From: Notospermus geniculatus
Taxonomy: Eukaryota; Nemertea; Pilidiophora; Heteronemertea; Lineidae
Assembly (NCBI GenBank): GCA_002633025.1
Contig: NMRB01001132.1
Span: 39,657 to 103,656 of the forward strand
Direction: 5' to 3'
DNA length: 64,000 nucleotides
This document shows positions 1 through 12,225 of the stretch, piece after piece. The translations under genes were made by a program, and so were the position numbers. Position 1 is the first letter of the stretch. Every line of letters begins with the position of its first letter. A model generated the notes under the pieces. It did no database searches. It saw only the letters and a program-made list of their open reading frames with translations, and was not told where the DNA came from.

Positions 1-283
1 GAAAAACACGGGTTTTTCAAACACGGCAAGCTCGCCGTGCTTTTCGAAATCCCTGTGTTTTCCTTAGTTCTTAGCACGGCGACAGATGGCGCAGCCATTA
101 GGTGACGTCGTTTTCGCGCCTCCAATAATGTGTGCCAATACAGAAATGACTGAAGAGTCAGTGCATGCAGCGCAACTGCATGTAATACAATGTGGTAGTG
201 TGACCTCTCGCCGGGCTTTTCGTACACACGGGTTTGGCACGGGTCTGGAAAAACACGGGTATTTTCAACAGGTGTAACCGTAG
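1..283. mobile_element. Right part of a GTGTAAC-ended foldback element
   Basis: Repeated AAAAACACGGG motifs in both orientations, ending CAGGTGTAACCGTAGC. The same end type (GTGTAACnnnGGCTATT) closes the elements at 1505-1622 and 40054-40303. The left end lies outside the window. Confidence 0.5.
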
Positions 284-1136
284 CTTCATTTGGGAGAACT
301 GGTTGGCCATCGTCTTTGTTGGAAAGGTCTAGGGTTCAGAGTAGACCCATCGCCTGGAGGTAAAACCGGATTTCCCAAAAAAGGTTTCGTGTTCTTTGCA
401 ACCATTTCCACGACGTCATCGTCTTCCACTACTATCAGAATTTCCCAATATGGAGTAGAGACCCCATCATTCAAACACCACTCTATCCTTGGATATTGTC
501 GGTTATTCTATGTTTTTCAAAAAGGCACGACGTATCCGACCGCAAATTTAGTGAATAATTCAAAAGTGTTTACTCTTCACATCTCTTACGTTACCAACAT
601 CCATTGGAATTCTTTTCCAATAAACTGGCAGTACAGAGATTCTTATCACAAATAAACATCAAGCTTGTTGGAAAATTAAGTGCAAAACTATGTAAATCTT
701 AGCTTCATCAGTTTTACGCGTAGAATAATTATCTTTTACTTGGAGGCGTTGAATTATAGAAAGAAAATATCAGTCACGGTGTTACAAGAATTGATTTCTT
801 GCGGTTTTGCGTGGAAAGACCACTTCAAAATATTCAGCAAAGCTTGTTTCATAAAACGCATGTCTTTTATTCATGTTTACTATAGATTTTCAAGTAAATC
901 TACACTTCAAAAATCACCTCAGAATGCAATGTAAATTTGATGCTGTTGGCCTTATATTATGTTACATTGTAATGTGTGTAGTAGAAGTGTTTTTTTTCTC
1001 ACGAATTCCAAGTAAACGCGGAAAATCCGAGAGGCGGGGGGGGGGGGGTAACAAACTTCTAGCTATCTTTGAGGACATAGGGGAAATGGGTAGGAGAAAT
1101 CATAAACCATGCATTGGAATAAGTGTCCTGGGCCCA
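284..1136. other. No gene seen
   Basis: Single-copy-looking sequence. The open frame across 290-655 (121 codons) has no recognisable domain and is judged chance. A 10-G run lies near 1040. Confidence 0.5.
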
Positions 1137-1220
1137 CATTCATAAAACTACTTAAGTCTAAGTGTGACACTTATCCTTTGTTCAGCACAAAAGATAAGTA
1201 TCACACAGTGTTATGAATAT
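1137..1220. mobile_element. Short foldback, ATTCATAA ends
   Basis: ATTCATAAAAC...GTTATGAAT with inner arms GTGTGACACTTATC / GATAAGTATCACAC around TTTGTTCAGCACAAAA. A close relative lies at 22221-22306. Confidence 0.7.
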
Positions 1221-1227
1221 GGACCCT

Positions 1228-1425
1228 GGGACCTTATTCACAAAGCTCCCGTAACTTTATGGGTAGGCAAATCCTTTGTCAGCCAGATGGTGAACAATAT
1301 AGTGAACACTAGGTTCATAGTGAACAATACATGTAGGTAAACAATAGTGAACAATTGGTTTCCCGCAAATAGACAATAGTTTACGCATTCGGTAACCTTA
1401 CGACAGCTTCGTGAATAAGGTCCTC
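1228..1425. mobile_element. Imperfect foldback, GACCTTATTCAC ends
   Basis: GGACCTTATTCACAAAGCT at the left is matched by AGCTTCGTGAATAAGGTCC at the right. The loop carries 'agtgaacaat' repeats. It abuts the previous foldback. Confidence 0.65.
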
Positions 1426-1504
1426 TGGTAACAAAGGACTCTTGCGGAATTTTAAAACGGTTAATCGTCACTTAATCTGTAGCCGTGCTAAGAACTAACG
1501 AAAA

Positions 1505-1622
1505 CACGGGGATTTCAAAAACCCGTGTTTTTCAGACACGGGTTTCTTGAAGCCAGGTGTAACGTTTTTCAGTGTGGCCGCAAAAAACCCGGGGATTTTG
1601 TGTAGTGTAACCACGGCTATTG
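1505..1622. mobile_element. Fragments of two GTGTAAC foldback families
   Basis: AAACACGGGG/ACCCGTGTTTTTC arms are followed by GGTGTAACGTTTTTCAGTG (end of the 35590 family) and GTAGTGTAACCACGGCTATT (end of the 40054 family). Looks like one element end inserted in or joined to another. Confidence 0.5.
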
Positions 1623-2209
1623 TTCCCTGAACATTCTGTTCTGAATTCCAAGGCCCATTTACAACCGTGCGGGCTGAGTAAACCGAGCCCGTTTTTTTTC
1701 ATGAAATCTGCTCATTCACAAGGTAAGCGAAACACAGCATGTTGATATTCACAAACCAGTAGTGAAACGAATGCGTTCTGTTCCAAAAATATTTAAACAT
1801 ACATGTAGTGCGTATATAACGTTCTCTCGCATAAGAAAACAACATGAATAAATAAACAACAATTACATGTCGATTCGATCGAACAAGAAAAACTCTTGCT
1901 TAATTTCGCTTGGAAGCCTTTTATTTGTCATTCGTCATTAATGGTAAGCTATTGAGCATGAAATTCTATTTGGAATTGTCATGAATGGTTTATCGAATGG
2001 CGGAGAATATCGGAATTTCGACGCCGACCGAAATGCTACAGGTTTCATTATATAACTGAATGAAGTAATCATTTTCTAAGTTTTTGAGATGCCCCGGAAT
2101 TGTACGTCTTTGTTTTTAAACATTTTCCCATACAAATGACTGTAAATTGCAATAAAACGGCTTTTCATATGCAAATGAGAGACGAAGGCTGCGAGTACAT
2201 GTACATACA
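1623..2209. other. No gene seen
   Basis: AT-rich sequence with scattered TACATGTA words; no coding frame, RNA gene or repeat boundary recognised. Confidence 0.5.
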
Positions 2210-2491
2210 ATGTTAGAAATTATTAGTACATGTAATAATTTTACAGAAATTGCCTGCAGCAGAGTCCCCGGAACCTTCTGTAAATTTACATATGGTGTGA
2301 TTTATGTTTTCCTGTATTAAAGTTGGACTCAATTGGACTGTCCAGAATGATGCTTTCTGAGAGAGGTATAAAAATATAATTTTGCCAGCCTCCAGTCAAG
2401 TCTCTGTTAACATTTCTTTGTAATTTTACAGATCACGTCCTGAAACTCTGCTGCAGGAATTTTCTGTAAAATCCTCTGTTATTTCTAACAG
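2210..2491. mobile_element. TIR element with TGTTAGAAAT ends
   Basis: Arms contain TTACAGAAA and CTGCAGCAGAG near both ends in inverted orientation, closing ATTTCTAACAGTG. The terminal CACTGTTA-like word relates it to the 54695-54951 element. Confidence 0.65.
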
Positions 2492-2492
2492 T

Positions 2493-2592
2493 GAGGTATA
2501 CGGTATACGGACACGCCGGTTGAAAATTGGTTCACGGTCAAGAACCCTTGTTTAAGCCTTTGTTTTTTGCGGCGTGTCCGTACACCGTGTAG
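2493..2592. mobile_element. Foldback with CGGTATACGGACACGCCG arm
   Basis: CGGTATACGGACACGCCG is matched by CGGCGTGTCCGTACACCG, with a loop AATTGGTTCACGGTC...CTTTGTT. The loop layout resembles 9553-9689 and 43985-44116. Confidence 0.65.
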
Positions 2593-3278
2593 CTCTTTGT
2601 AATTGCACCCTTGTGGATCTTCTCTCGAATATAGAGGGGGCTTGATAACAAAACTAGTTGAGAATTAACTGAAATTAAAATGGCTGCTATCTATTTTCAG
2701 ACACAAGTTGCATGTCGCGAGAATCGTGACCTTGTGACCAATTTCACCATCGGCGGTACATATGTGTACTTGAAAATATCTCCGTGAAGAAATTAATATC
2801 AATCAATCCACTTATTAAGTGTTGCCTGGGGGTTTATTACACAGATGGTGATAGTGACAACGATATTGTCAGGAGATACGGTGCCTAATTTATTTGCTTA
2901 TTTAATTATGAAACTCATAGGGGTGTGCTTGTTACCTTATATGATAGACGTCGCATTTCATTACGTACAGGCGTACAAAAGCTGACATACGATGATCTTG
3001 ATAGGCGTCGGAGTCATGTACCAGGAGTGTTATACCAACTATAATCGTGTTCGTGATATCTTGATATATACAAAAATCTACGTGTACATGTAGCACAGGT
3101 TGATGATGAAGTTCATTTCTTCTAGTGTTGCAGGCTGTAAGCTCAAAATCTGAATCCTGGCACAGAGTTTAGATTGTTTGTTTGTTTGTAGAATGTTTAT
3201 TAATTACCAAATAAAAGCACTAGCATTATCAGGCCCTGATTTACAAACTAAATTACAAAAAGTGATTAGATGGCAACT
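2593..3278. other. No gene seen
   Basis: No supported coding or RNA gene. Confidence 0.5.
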
Positions 3279-3566
3279 TTAAAGCCCCACAGTATTGAAT
3301 TTTGCGATATTTTCAAAATGTTAGGAGAGAGCACAAAGAGGTCTCATAGCCTTGTGAAGGTCCCCAAAATGCTTGTCTGATACGTACTTCAGAGAATCAA
3401 GGCCTAGTTTTCAGCACACATTAGAAAAAACGAAAGGGAGAGCTCTAATGTATTCAGATGGAGCGCAGTACATTTTACACACGCTGACGTCGTGACGTCG
3501 GTGCACTGACGTCAAGAATCGCGGCGATGATTTGCGTTTTTTAGATTCAATACAGTGGGGCTTTAA
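3279..3566 (-). mobile_element. TTAAAGCC-family MITE, copy 1
   Basis: Ends TTAAAGCCCCACAGTATTGA and AATACAGTGGGGCTTTAA. The interior holds the family marks 'ctcctaacactttgaaaat', 'aatgcttgtctgata', 'agtgcagtgtaaaatgta' (here reversed). A GACGTC-rich insert near 3484-3520 is specific to this copy. Confidence 0.85.
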
Positions 3567-3706
3567 TATACACAGACAAAATTAATTACAAGTGTGGTAA
3601 TATAATGGCAACTTAATATACAGATAATGACAAATAAAATACAGCTTATACAGCACAGAGTTTAGATTACGTGTAAAACTCGAACCACTCGATTAAGCAA
3701 ACCCCA

Positions 3707-4028
3707 AACCCTTGGACTGGGTCCAAGTGTGCTTGATGAAAAGGTGCCATTACCTGTATTAAGATGTATGAAGATGTAACACTTTTGATCAAAGAAACTA
3801 TTCGATAAACAACATCTTATTAATTAGGACCTATTCTTTACATATACAACTTTTAATAAGCCTGATGAAGCAGTACGTAAAAAATAAAAAACTATTTATT
3901 TTGAAACGCTTAGAATCAATGAATAAAAGTGTTACATCGTTATTGGACTCGGAGTTCTTAAGGCGAGACAGCCTCCTTAAGCACACCCTTGGACTGGGCC
4001 AAGGGTGCTTGATGAAAAGGTGCCATTA
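3707..4028 (+). repeat. Element flanked by 45-50 bp direct repeats; paralogue at 48915-49140
   Basis: CCCTTGGACTGGGTCCAAG...GATGAAAAGGTGCCATTA (3707-3756) recurs at 3979-4028. Between them, 3776-3985 (AACACTTTTGATCAAAG...GTGTTACATCGTTATT) matches 48915-49140 in the same orientation. The element is bounded by inverted TGTAACACTTTT / AAAAGTGTTACA. Confidence 0.7.
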
Positions 4029-4108
4029 ATAGGAGGTTGATATTGTGCAAATGGGGTGGTTTAATGTAAAGTGGCAGTCACGGTGACATTCACGGAGTAC
4101 CAACAATA

Positions 4109-4305
4109 TACGGGAGAATCCAACTTACCTCGACGCGAGTCCATGTCATAAAAATTTTCTAAGTCCTAATAATACCGTAATATAGAGGGGTAGCACAATG
4201 CGGTAAATGGAACAGCTTGTATTATACCTAAGCTCTTCCATCTACCATTATGCTACCCCTTCTATATTACGATATTCACGTCGAGGTAAGTTGGATTCTC
4301 CCGTA
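4109..4305. mobile_element. TIR element, CGGGAGAATCC ends, TA flanks
   Basis: About 25-bp perfect arms: CGGGAGAATCCAACTTACCT and the reverse complement. A second inner palindrome (GTAATATAGAGGGGTAGCA / TGCTACCCCTTCTATATTAC) gives a nearly continuous hairpin. TA on both sides. Confidence 0.8.
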
Positions 4306-6141
4306 TCTGTCCTAAAAATAAAGGCAGTAAGCATGCCCTGTGTATCGTTGTGAATCAATCTGAGTTACACTACAGAAACCAGACCGAGGCATTTATATAA
4401 TTCATATACGATATTGCTCCGTCTGACGACCTCCTCATTATCTGCAGTTCTCTTTTCCATGAGACGAGTAAAAACAAGGTAGACGTGAAATCCGCAATGC
4501 AAGGTGAGATGGAAGGAAATCTCGATAGCGATGATTGCTGATTATTACATTCTAGCTGCTGCATTCTTTTGATGGAAACTTGATATGCGCAGTTACATGT
4601 ATCTGACTCTGCATTTGAATGTGACATTTTCGAACTACCCCATGACTTTGAAGGGAAAAGTGTGAAGGTTACGAATGTTTGACGAACATTGAATAAGAAT
4701 AGTTGTCTGTTTGGATTGGGTAATTGAGATAATACCTACCAAGTGTAAGTGGTGAAAAAAAGAAACTAAGCACTTCTTGTACAAGTGTCTAAGCACTTCT
4801 GCGATCTCTACTAGAAAGTACCTGAGGAAGACCCCGGTTGGGGTCGAAAATTTGCGAAATTTGGAGACGACTTTACTTATACTATCATTTTGTGTGTCGT
4901 CTTTTGTGCTCTGTGTTGGATATTTTGTAGAGTATAATGTTGAAACACACATGCAGAAATTTCCCCCGCCATTCTTATAAAAAACGTCACCAAGCAATGA
5001 CTGAAGGAGACAGTACTCTTTTTTGCAAAACTTGCATTTACAGGAGTTTTTTTCTTTTTCGACATTTACAGCACATATGCATACATGCACCAGTGTCTGT
5101 CCATGTAACTATTTTATAGTGTCACTCAGATCGACTAGCCTGTCTGTGAAAACCTAAAATCGTCCTTTCACTTGCAAAAATCACAACTTCAAAATTTGCC
5201 CTCTCATTTCACCATCGTTAGCCAATTATCGTCATCGAATGATACATTCGTAAGCCAATCACCATCGCGATGACAAACACAATTTGTAATATTGTCCAAT
5301 AAGTGTCATTGTGCTACATTGAAATAGAATAATCCGCGCCTGATGGGTGAATGTCATGTTATCGCTGCCTGATCTGATAAGGTTCGCAATCCAGCTTGTC
5401 CTACGGTAATCATATCGCTATCAATGTCAAATAAACATGGCCTATCATCTCAAGTAAAATTGGTTACTGTGGCAGACTGACAGCGTAACGGACCAATCGT
5501 TTCTTGATAATTTGATCCAGTGGTCATACTCAATCATCTTTCCACTATCAACGGCTCTTTCAAATATCTTGGAAGACCAAAGATATTATTTACAAAAGAA
5601 AGATTTGTTGGAAGAAGCGATATTTGAGTTGCCCATTGTAGCAGTCAGTAATTGTGCCCAAGAAGAGTAATCCCACTCATGTTAAATGACGAGGCATACG
5701 AAGGAAAGGAATGAAATCATCAACTCATTGTTCATGTACACAGGCTGCAGGCTTATTCCATATGGCTGGTGGTTGAACAAAGCCGGGTATGGATTGTTCC
5801 TGAGAAGGACCTCGGGGGAAAATTAATCCGGTTTGGAGTGGATGTTGAATGACACGCTGCACAACACATAATGAACATAATGATAACCGTTGTCGCACAT
5901 AGTATAGGATTTATACCTTTCAAACAATGGACGTGGGCAGCTCTTCTACTAGTGCATGAAGTGGGATTAGAATATGGATATTAAGGAACTCAAGACAATT
6001 TCCTAGAAATAACAGCAATGCCTGAAGGGACATCGAGAAATTTCTAAGAGAAGAGCCTGACATTCTCGGTGATTGCCATCGTCATCCATTGAAATCAATG
6101 ATCATACATTTTTGACGTCGCACACCAGACACTTCAGTTGT
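4306..6141. other. No gene seen apart from the ribozyme-like motif
   Basis: The open frame 4635-5090 on the minus strand (151 codons) has no domain and overlaps the ribozyme-like repeat at 4822. The remainder shows no splice-supported coding sequence. Confidence 0.5.
4822..4875 (+). ncRNA. Hammerhead-ribozyme-like core (copy A)
   Basis: Seen: CTGAGGA (4822-4828), stem GACCCC (4830-4835), GGTT loop, GGGGTC (4840-4845), GAAA (4846-4849), then a possible AAATTT-GCG-AAATTT stem and TTGGAGACGAC. Known: the hammerhead core is CUGANGA, stem II, GAAA, and Penelope-like elements carry such motifs. Inference: relic of such an element end. Stem I and an NUH cleavage site are not convincingly present, so activity is doubtful. 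The same repeat occurs twice near 54.6-55.0 kb. Confidence 0.45.
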
Positions 6142-6840
6142 GGACCTGCCTGGCATGATGCCATGGGGAACCAGAGCACCTGCCTGACATGATACCATGG
6201 GTAACCAGAAGACCTGCCTGACATGATACCATGGGAAACCAGAGGACCTGGCTACATGATACCATGCGTAAACAGAGCACTTGCCTGACATGATACCATG
6301 GGTAACCAGAAGACCTGCCTGACATGATACCATGGGTAACCATAGGACCTGGCTGACATGATACCATGGGAACCCAGAGGACCTGGCTACATGATACCAT
6401 GGGTAAACAGAGCACTTGCCTGAAATGATACCATGGGTAACCTGAAGACCTGCCTGAAATGATACCGTGGGTAACCTGAGGACCTGCCTGAAATGATACC
6501 ATGGGTAACCAGAGCACCTGCCTGACATGATACGGGTAACCAGAGCACCTACCTGACATGATACCATGGGTAACCAGAGCATCTGCCTGACATGATACCA
6601 TGGGAAACCAGAGGACCTGCCTGACAAGATATCATGGGTAACCAGAGAACCTACTGGACAAGATAACATGGGTAACCAGAGAACCTGCCTGGCATGATGA
6701 TACAATGGGTAATCTGAGGAGCTCCCTTACATGATACCATGGGTAACCCGAGGACATGTCCGACACGATACCATGGGTAACCAGAGGACCTCCCTGACAC
6801 GGTACCATGGGTAATCAGAGGACCTGCCTGACATGATACC
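6142..6840 (+). repeat. 34-bp minisatellite, about 20 copies
   Basis: The unit reads ACCTGCCTGACATGATACCA then TGGGTAACCAGAGG, head to tail, with point variants and a few units shortened in the ACATGAT part. Because 34 is not a multiple of 3, long frames of 207 and 155 codons appear on the minus strand; these are repeat artefacts with WYH-rich periodic translation. Confidence 0.92.
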
Positions 6841-7752
6841 TGTACCTCTGGTAAATAGCTGTCTTGGGCAACCCCCACACTGACTGTTTCGTAGCACAAA
6901 ATGCTATAGAAAAATCATGGGCATCCTGTCAAGAAGGTGTTTTTTCGATGACTTCCTAAATTCCACGTCCATGCTCTCAGCCTTCTTCATGAAAGTTACA
7001 CTTGCAGAGCGTTAATCCAGGCAAAACTACAGATAGTCCAGCATCACGCCAACAGGAAATACTTCTAACCAGCGGCTGATGTAGATCGGCAAAATCAATA
7101 ACGCTGTGCAGTTGTCTCAATAGTCAGTCTGTAGACATTCTTGCGAACTGTAGACACGGCACGCATACTTGTACGTATGTGATGTACACGATGCTGTCAC
7201 AGGGCGATGAAACGGGAAGTAGAACATTAGAGACCAGATGAGACGGTAATAAATGATGGTGTCGGGACAGGTGGTTTACTATATGAAAGCATGTCGGTGT
7301 AGTATCTTTCTCACAGAGTGTCGCGTTTTTGCATAATGGTAAGAGAATTGCTGTTTTGTGCGCAGATTTCAATGCAGTAGTGAGCTTGTGTAGTTGTTTT
7401 TGTTGGCGTCTTTGGATGTGTCGAGAACAAGTGTGTGTGTGTGTGTTGGGGGGGGGGGGTGTTGCTTGGCAAAACTGAATGAAAAATTACGCTCAGCAGG
7501 AGGCTCTGATGATGACGTGAATGATGGTGATAAATACGTTTGTCAGTGATGAGGGACGGGAGAGGGGCAGATAATTACAAGTGGATGCAAATATGAAATG
7601 TTACAGGGGCCAGAATTACTATTTAAACTAGTGACTAAATGCTAGCTTGCATCAGCGGTTACTTTCTAATTTTATATACATATATATAGTTGAGATGTAG
7701 TCAAAGATGAAATGTACAGGGACATGCATTCGTGTGTCAGTAGTCAGTCATT
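6841..7752. other. No gene seen; GT/G tract
   Basis: A (GT)n run followed by a poly-G tract lies at about 7430-7460. No coding frame supported. Confidence 0.5.
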
Positions 7753-7977
7753 CAGGGGCGTAGCTAGCGGGGGAGGGCAGGAGGGCTACCCCAGAGCAAA
7801 AAGTGACAAAACAAATTTTTGCTCTAAAATGTCATTTCCCTTCTTCGAGCCAAGTTATTGTAGTGTCAGATGTGGGAAAAATGCATCTGAGAGGGTGTAG
7901 GTTTTCATTTTTTTAGCTTCACCCTTCAGACTCGATCAATTTTGCCCGACTACGCCATAAAAACCAGCTACGCCCGG
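7753..7977. mobile_element. Element with GGGCGTAGCT ends
   Basis: CAGGGGCGTAGCTAGCGGGGG at the left is answered by CCAGCTACGCCCGG at the right, with a second ACTACGCC inside. TCATT occurs next to both ends, a possible short target duplication. Confidence 0.5.
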
Positions 7978-8637
7978 TCATTAACCTTAGCGTCCAGACC
8001 TCCTCATGGTTTTCTAATTCCTTTGATAGATCGGTGACTATTTTCAGCGAGGGATTTAGCAACAGCATTCCAAAGTCATCATGCCGACGATCAGTGTGCT
8101 ATNTGAATTTCACTTCATCCCGCTTGCAAATGGCATACATAAACTCAATGTGTCTGCTTGCATCTCGTGAGACACGTCGATCCCTCCCGGGTAACATAGT
8201 AAATTGATTCCATCAAACGTATTGTCATCATCGTGGTGGCATTAGGTGTAGATACGTTGTATCAGAAATGAAATGAAACGATATCGCTGGATATAGTTGA
8301 ATTAGCTCAGTAGTCACAATTGGAAAAGGGTAAGGTTGAAGGAGTATGTCCCGCCTTTTTGATTACTGAAGATGAAAGTCGGTGATGCGTTGTGAGATTT
8401 TTCTACTTATGACGACAGGTTGAAAAAAATTGCCACTTCAAATGCAGGTGTGATAGAAATTGAAGTCCCCCTGGAATATCAGTCCGGTTTTAATAATAAC
8501 ATTGTTCATTCTCTAGGGCAGTAATTTTATTTTTCCTTTCTTCAAGCACCAGCAGTTATAACGACCCAGAAATAAATGTAAAATGTTTTTATGGTTAAGT
8601 TTTACCTTGGTATCAAATAAATCATCAATGATAAAAT
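7978..8637. other. No gene seen
   Basis: No supported gene; one ambiguous base at 8103. Confidence 0.45.
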
Positions 8638-8865
8638 ACTCTGAACTCCCACTTACCTGTCCCATTTCTTAACTCGGAAAAATGACCAAATCCTAAGTTG
8701 GAGATATCGCACGCTGTCATTCTTTGCCAGGCTCGGGAGTGGGACAAGTAAAGTGGACAGGACATTACTGTTTCTGACCATACCCCCACCCCATTATCTT
8801 CAACTTAAGATTTAGTCATCTTTTGGGCGTTCAGGAATGAGACAGGTAAGTGGTAGTTTAGAGTA
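8638..8865 (+). mobile_element. TACTCTnAACTCCCACTTAC TIR element, copy 1
   Basis: Arms of about 60 bp (CTCCCACTTACCTGTCCCA ... reverse complement). The core has GATATCGCACGCTGTCATTC and ATACCCCCACCCCATTATC. The copy at 51681-51908 has the same arms but its core in the opposite orientation. Confidence 0.82.
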
Positions 8866-9327
8866 TTATGATATAAAGTTTATGAGACAGTTTCTGAAGG
8901 TTTCTACAAGACATGTGGCTCGCCAGTGCTGCTTTGGGGCCACTGGAACTCTTTAAAGGTAGAACATGAAGAGAAAAATAAGTTTTTTTGAAAAATATAA
9001 AAAATGATAAAAATATATAAAATAAAAAATAAATATAAAAAATAGTTGGAGAAGGCCCAAAAATTACAGAGGGAGGTGGCGAGAAACTATTTACTTCCTT
9101 AGATGACTTTTTATGGCTGTAAGCACATGGGATGGCTATATGACAGGATCGCTAGAAACGTGTTGTTGTTGCTTTCAAGTACTGGTATACACGCGTTTCT
9201 CTCGTATGATCTTCAATACACGGTATTCAGCTGTCCATCTTTTTAACGTCTCTAACATTTCAAACAGGTGATTACTCAAAATATTTTCTTTGGCGGCTTT
9301 GGGTAGAGAGGAATAAGCAGAGTTCTA
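8866..9327. other. No gene seen; A/T-rich run
   Basis: A/T-rich AAAAATATAAAA run at 8985-9045; otherwise nothing recognised. Confidence 0.45.
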
Positions 9328-9550
9328 TACAGTAAACTCGAGTTTAAACCACCGGTTCATTATGTTCATAAGCACACCCAAAGTAGGGTCAGTTTCACCC
9401 TAGGCCTTAAGCAACTATTCATTCCATCACGTGGTTGTGATCGTACAAGCAATTCCAGCCATTCAGCGTAATAGTTGTTATGTTTTATTCACTCCCATTT
9501 TGATTGTGGGTGTGCTTATGGACCGGTGGTTTAAACTCGAGTTTACTGTA
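9328..9550. mobile_element. TIR element, TACAGTAAACTCGAG ends
   Basis: TACAGTAAACTCGAGTTTAA...CCACCGGTTC at the left matches ...CCGGTGGTTTAAACTCGAG TTTACTGTA at the right; ATAAGCACACCCA is also inverted at both sides (arms about 50 bp). The core is single-copy here. Confidence 0.8.
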
Positions 9551-9552
9551 TC

Positions 9553-9689
9553 TAAGGCTGGGTTTACATCGAGGCATACGCGACACGGACACGCAGGCGA
9601 ACAATGGCTTCACAAAGGATTCATCACCATGAAACCTTTGTTCGTCTCCGTGTTCGTGTTGCGTGTGCCTCGATGTAAACCCAGCCTAA
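9553..9689. mobile_element. Foldback, TAAGGCTGGGTTTACATCGA arms
   Basis: Arms TAAGGCTGGGTTTACATCGA / TCGATGTAAACCCAGCCTAA, continued by GGCATACGCGACACGGACAC and a near reverse complement. The loop has AACAATGGCTTCAC...GAAACCTTTGTTCG. It directly follows the previous element. Confidence 0.82.
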
Positions 9690-10258
9690 CAGACACTAAT
9701 GGTAGGCTCTACTACGAATGATAAGCAAACCACTGGTCAGACTCAAATTTATTAGTGATTCCAAAGAGAAATACAACAGGCTATCGAAATGCTTTTGCAA
9801 TGGGATTCCAATGAACGATTTTAAGAATCTTAATTAGGGGTATAAAGCTACTGAATTGAAATGTCCATCACGTGATTTCAGACACCTCAGACATCAGACT
9901 GATCAAAAATCCATGTCGGGATCTTGTCACTATTATTGGTAGTCAAACTGCAAAAAAATGTGGGGTCTGGCTCATGGACTAATGTGGAGAAGAACAGCGT
10001 GGTAATGGCAACCCTTGCTTAGATTATAACAAAGAGAATACAAGATGTACTTGTACAATGGCATGCAGGACTAGAGAGAAGTGTATTATACTGTTTAGAA
10101 GAAGATCATTACAAATTGTTTATTATTGTATGTATGGCATGTGCATTTCAGATGTCAGCAAGAGTCTCGAGAGAAATTGTAGGCAAGTTTTTGTCCAGGT
10201 ACATTTACATGTACGTTAAAAAATTAAACAGCGTGCTAAACGTTCGTACGTCGACGTC
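9690..10258. other. No gene seen
   Basis: No coding, RNA or repeat feature supported. Confidence 0.5.
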
Positions 10259-10383
10259 ATTAGGGAGCTTTCGCAGGCGCCCGGTTAGGCCATACGACGG
10301 CGTTTATCTATTGTTTGCGTATACCCACACAATAGATAAACGTCGTCGTAGGGCCTAAACGGGCGCTTGCGAAACCTCCCTAA
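10259..10383. mobile_element. Foldback, TTAGGGAGsTTTCGC ends, copy 1
   Basis: ATTAGGGAGCTTTCGCAGGC / GCTTGCGAAACCTCCCTAAT, inner arms ACGACGGCGTTTATCTATTG and its near reverse complement, tiny loop. The ends match the different foldback at 55111-55244 (ATAGGGAGTTTTCG). Confidence 0.8.
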
Positions 10384-11760
10384 TGATCATAAAAATCGAC
10401 ATCGTTTTTGACGTACAAAAATGACAATGTGGATTATATCGCGGAAGGAAAACCACTGGATTCTGCAATCGATGTGAACTGAATTGTACGGCTGCAGTAC
10501 AGCTTTACCAGGTTCACCTGAGAAGGCCACAGCGGTCGTTGCCCTCGGTATCTCACGGACCAGCACTCGTAAATTATGAACGCCACGGGCATGACGGGTA
10601 GGTCGATCGAGCGTTCAGAACATCTCTTCGGTTTAATTATGAAGCATATCCGCAGCTACCCTTCTTCGTCTGTGCATTCCATCTTCACTGAGTTCAGGCA
10701 AAGACTCGGCTTCTCCTCCCTTTTGACCTTCACGCAAGCAAACCAGATTCCGTGTTCAACGGATTTCCCCGGTCCCAAATCACGGCAAAGCTTGCACCGA
10801 CACACGTGCATGGCGTGTTCCCGGTAATGACGTTGACCAATCAAAATTGGATGAAATGACATCATTGATATTTTTTCTTCCGTGAACGACGAAGAAACGA
10901 GGCTTCCGGCGATTGGGCGCACGAGAAAATCCCAAAGCGTTGAACACGGAATCTGGCTGCTTGCTGCAGAGTGTAGGGAGAGGTTAGCTGATTTCTACAC
11001 GATGCATTATGCAGAATGATGCATTCTAACTGATTCTTGGTGTACCTACCTGTCATTCCCAGTTACAAACTAGAAACCAGCCATCAACACAACACGTGTT
11101 TACACGGTTGAAAAGGATGTTTAAAGAGGATCAGATATACTTCAAGTACGCTTATGCTCATTTGGTTTCATGTGCATCTTATATGCACAACGTATCATCG
11201 CCTGGTTTGCTATGTTGTATGCAAACAAAGTTAACCTTCACGAGAAATTCTCCGGCAAATGCTCCTGAATATACCTCTAAGGTCACGTTAAGAAGGCCTT
11301 GTCCCTGACCGCCCAACCGCCAGGTTCGAGGTACAGTGCAGTATAGGACTGGCCCATTGACCATCCAAGCGTCAATGGCCCTATTTGCCCGGCCATGGTT
11401 TCTCTTTCTTGACTCCTGACACCGCGGTCTGCCTGGCATATAAGACCATGCGGATGGGAACTTGCCATAAACTCCCCAACTACGTTGAAGCACCAACTTC
11501 TTGATTGCTTCACACGAAATATAATAGGCTCCTGCACGTTTGCTTGATGAAGAGTCGAACAACGTTTACCAGGCTTGGAGCACATAACGGACATCGTAGT
11601 GCGTGTTCAGGCCCGGGGTTCAGGCTTGGAGCACAAACATGTGTACGGACATCGTAGTGCGGTCGTCTCTGCTATTTCTGCGACAGGCGACAGGGCGGAC
11701 AGACACCGGAAATGAATCTGTATGTATACTGCCTCCTTTACGAGCTCATGTCAATGGCTG
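10384..11760. other. No gene seen; one TIR pair and one small duplication
   Basis: An inverted pair, CCAGATTCCGTGTTCAACG (about 10745-10763) and CGTTGAACACGGAATCTGG (about 10936-10954), marks a probable 230-bp element. AGGCTTGGAGCACA...ACGGACATCGTAGTGCG is directly duplicated at 11573-11607 and 11624-11661. The open frames here lack domains. Confidence 0.5.
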
Positions 11761-11862
11761 GTATTCATAAAAGTTAGCAAATGCTTTTACTTAAGATTTG
11801 CACAGCGAGGTCCAATGTAACTGCACTATAAAACTTGAACATTTGCTAGCTTTTATGAATAT
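11761..11862. mobile_element. ATTCATAAAAGTTAGCAAATG foldback, copy 1
   Basis: GTATTCATAAAAGTTAGCAA / TTGCTAGCTTTTATGAATAT. Copies lie at 21510-21618, 34825-34942 and a half copy at about 38215-38250. Confidence 0.8.
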
Positions 11863-12225
11863 CAGGCAATAAGATGATCACACTGCGATGAACTGCACTT
11901 ACATGTATACGTACATGAATTTGTACCGGTACGCTATGTGTGCTGATCGCTAACACAAGGCTGAGTGATCAGTATAAGGAAAAATTCATAAGCTAGTTCA
12001 TAAATTTTTGGTTGATAACCCAGATCCACGTTGGCAATAGGTTTTCAAGTCCGTTTCACTTAGAGTAGAGATTTTTGCACTTGTTTTGACTCTGTCACCT
12101 TGTCGAGGGTCGTAGACTTCCGGGTAATTCGTGGAACTCGTACGATGTACAAGGGCGTGCTGCAGCAGCGAGAAGGCTGAGCGGGACAAATTTGAGGTAC
12201 CGGCGATTGCCTGATGGTACCCTCT

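Noticed and set aside
6082-6899. Long minus-strand frames (207, 155 and 82 codons)
   Set aside because: They translate the 34-bp minisatellite; the periodic WYH/MVSCQAG peptides and presence in several frames show they are repeat artefacts.
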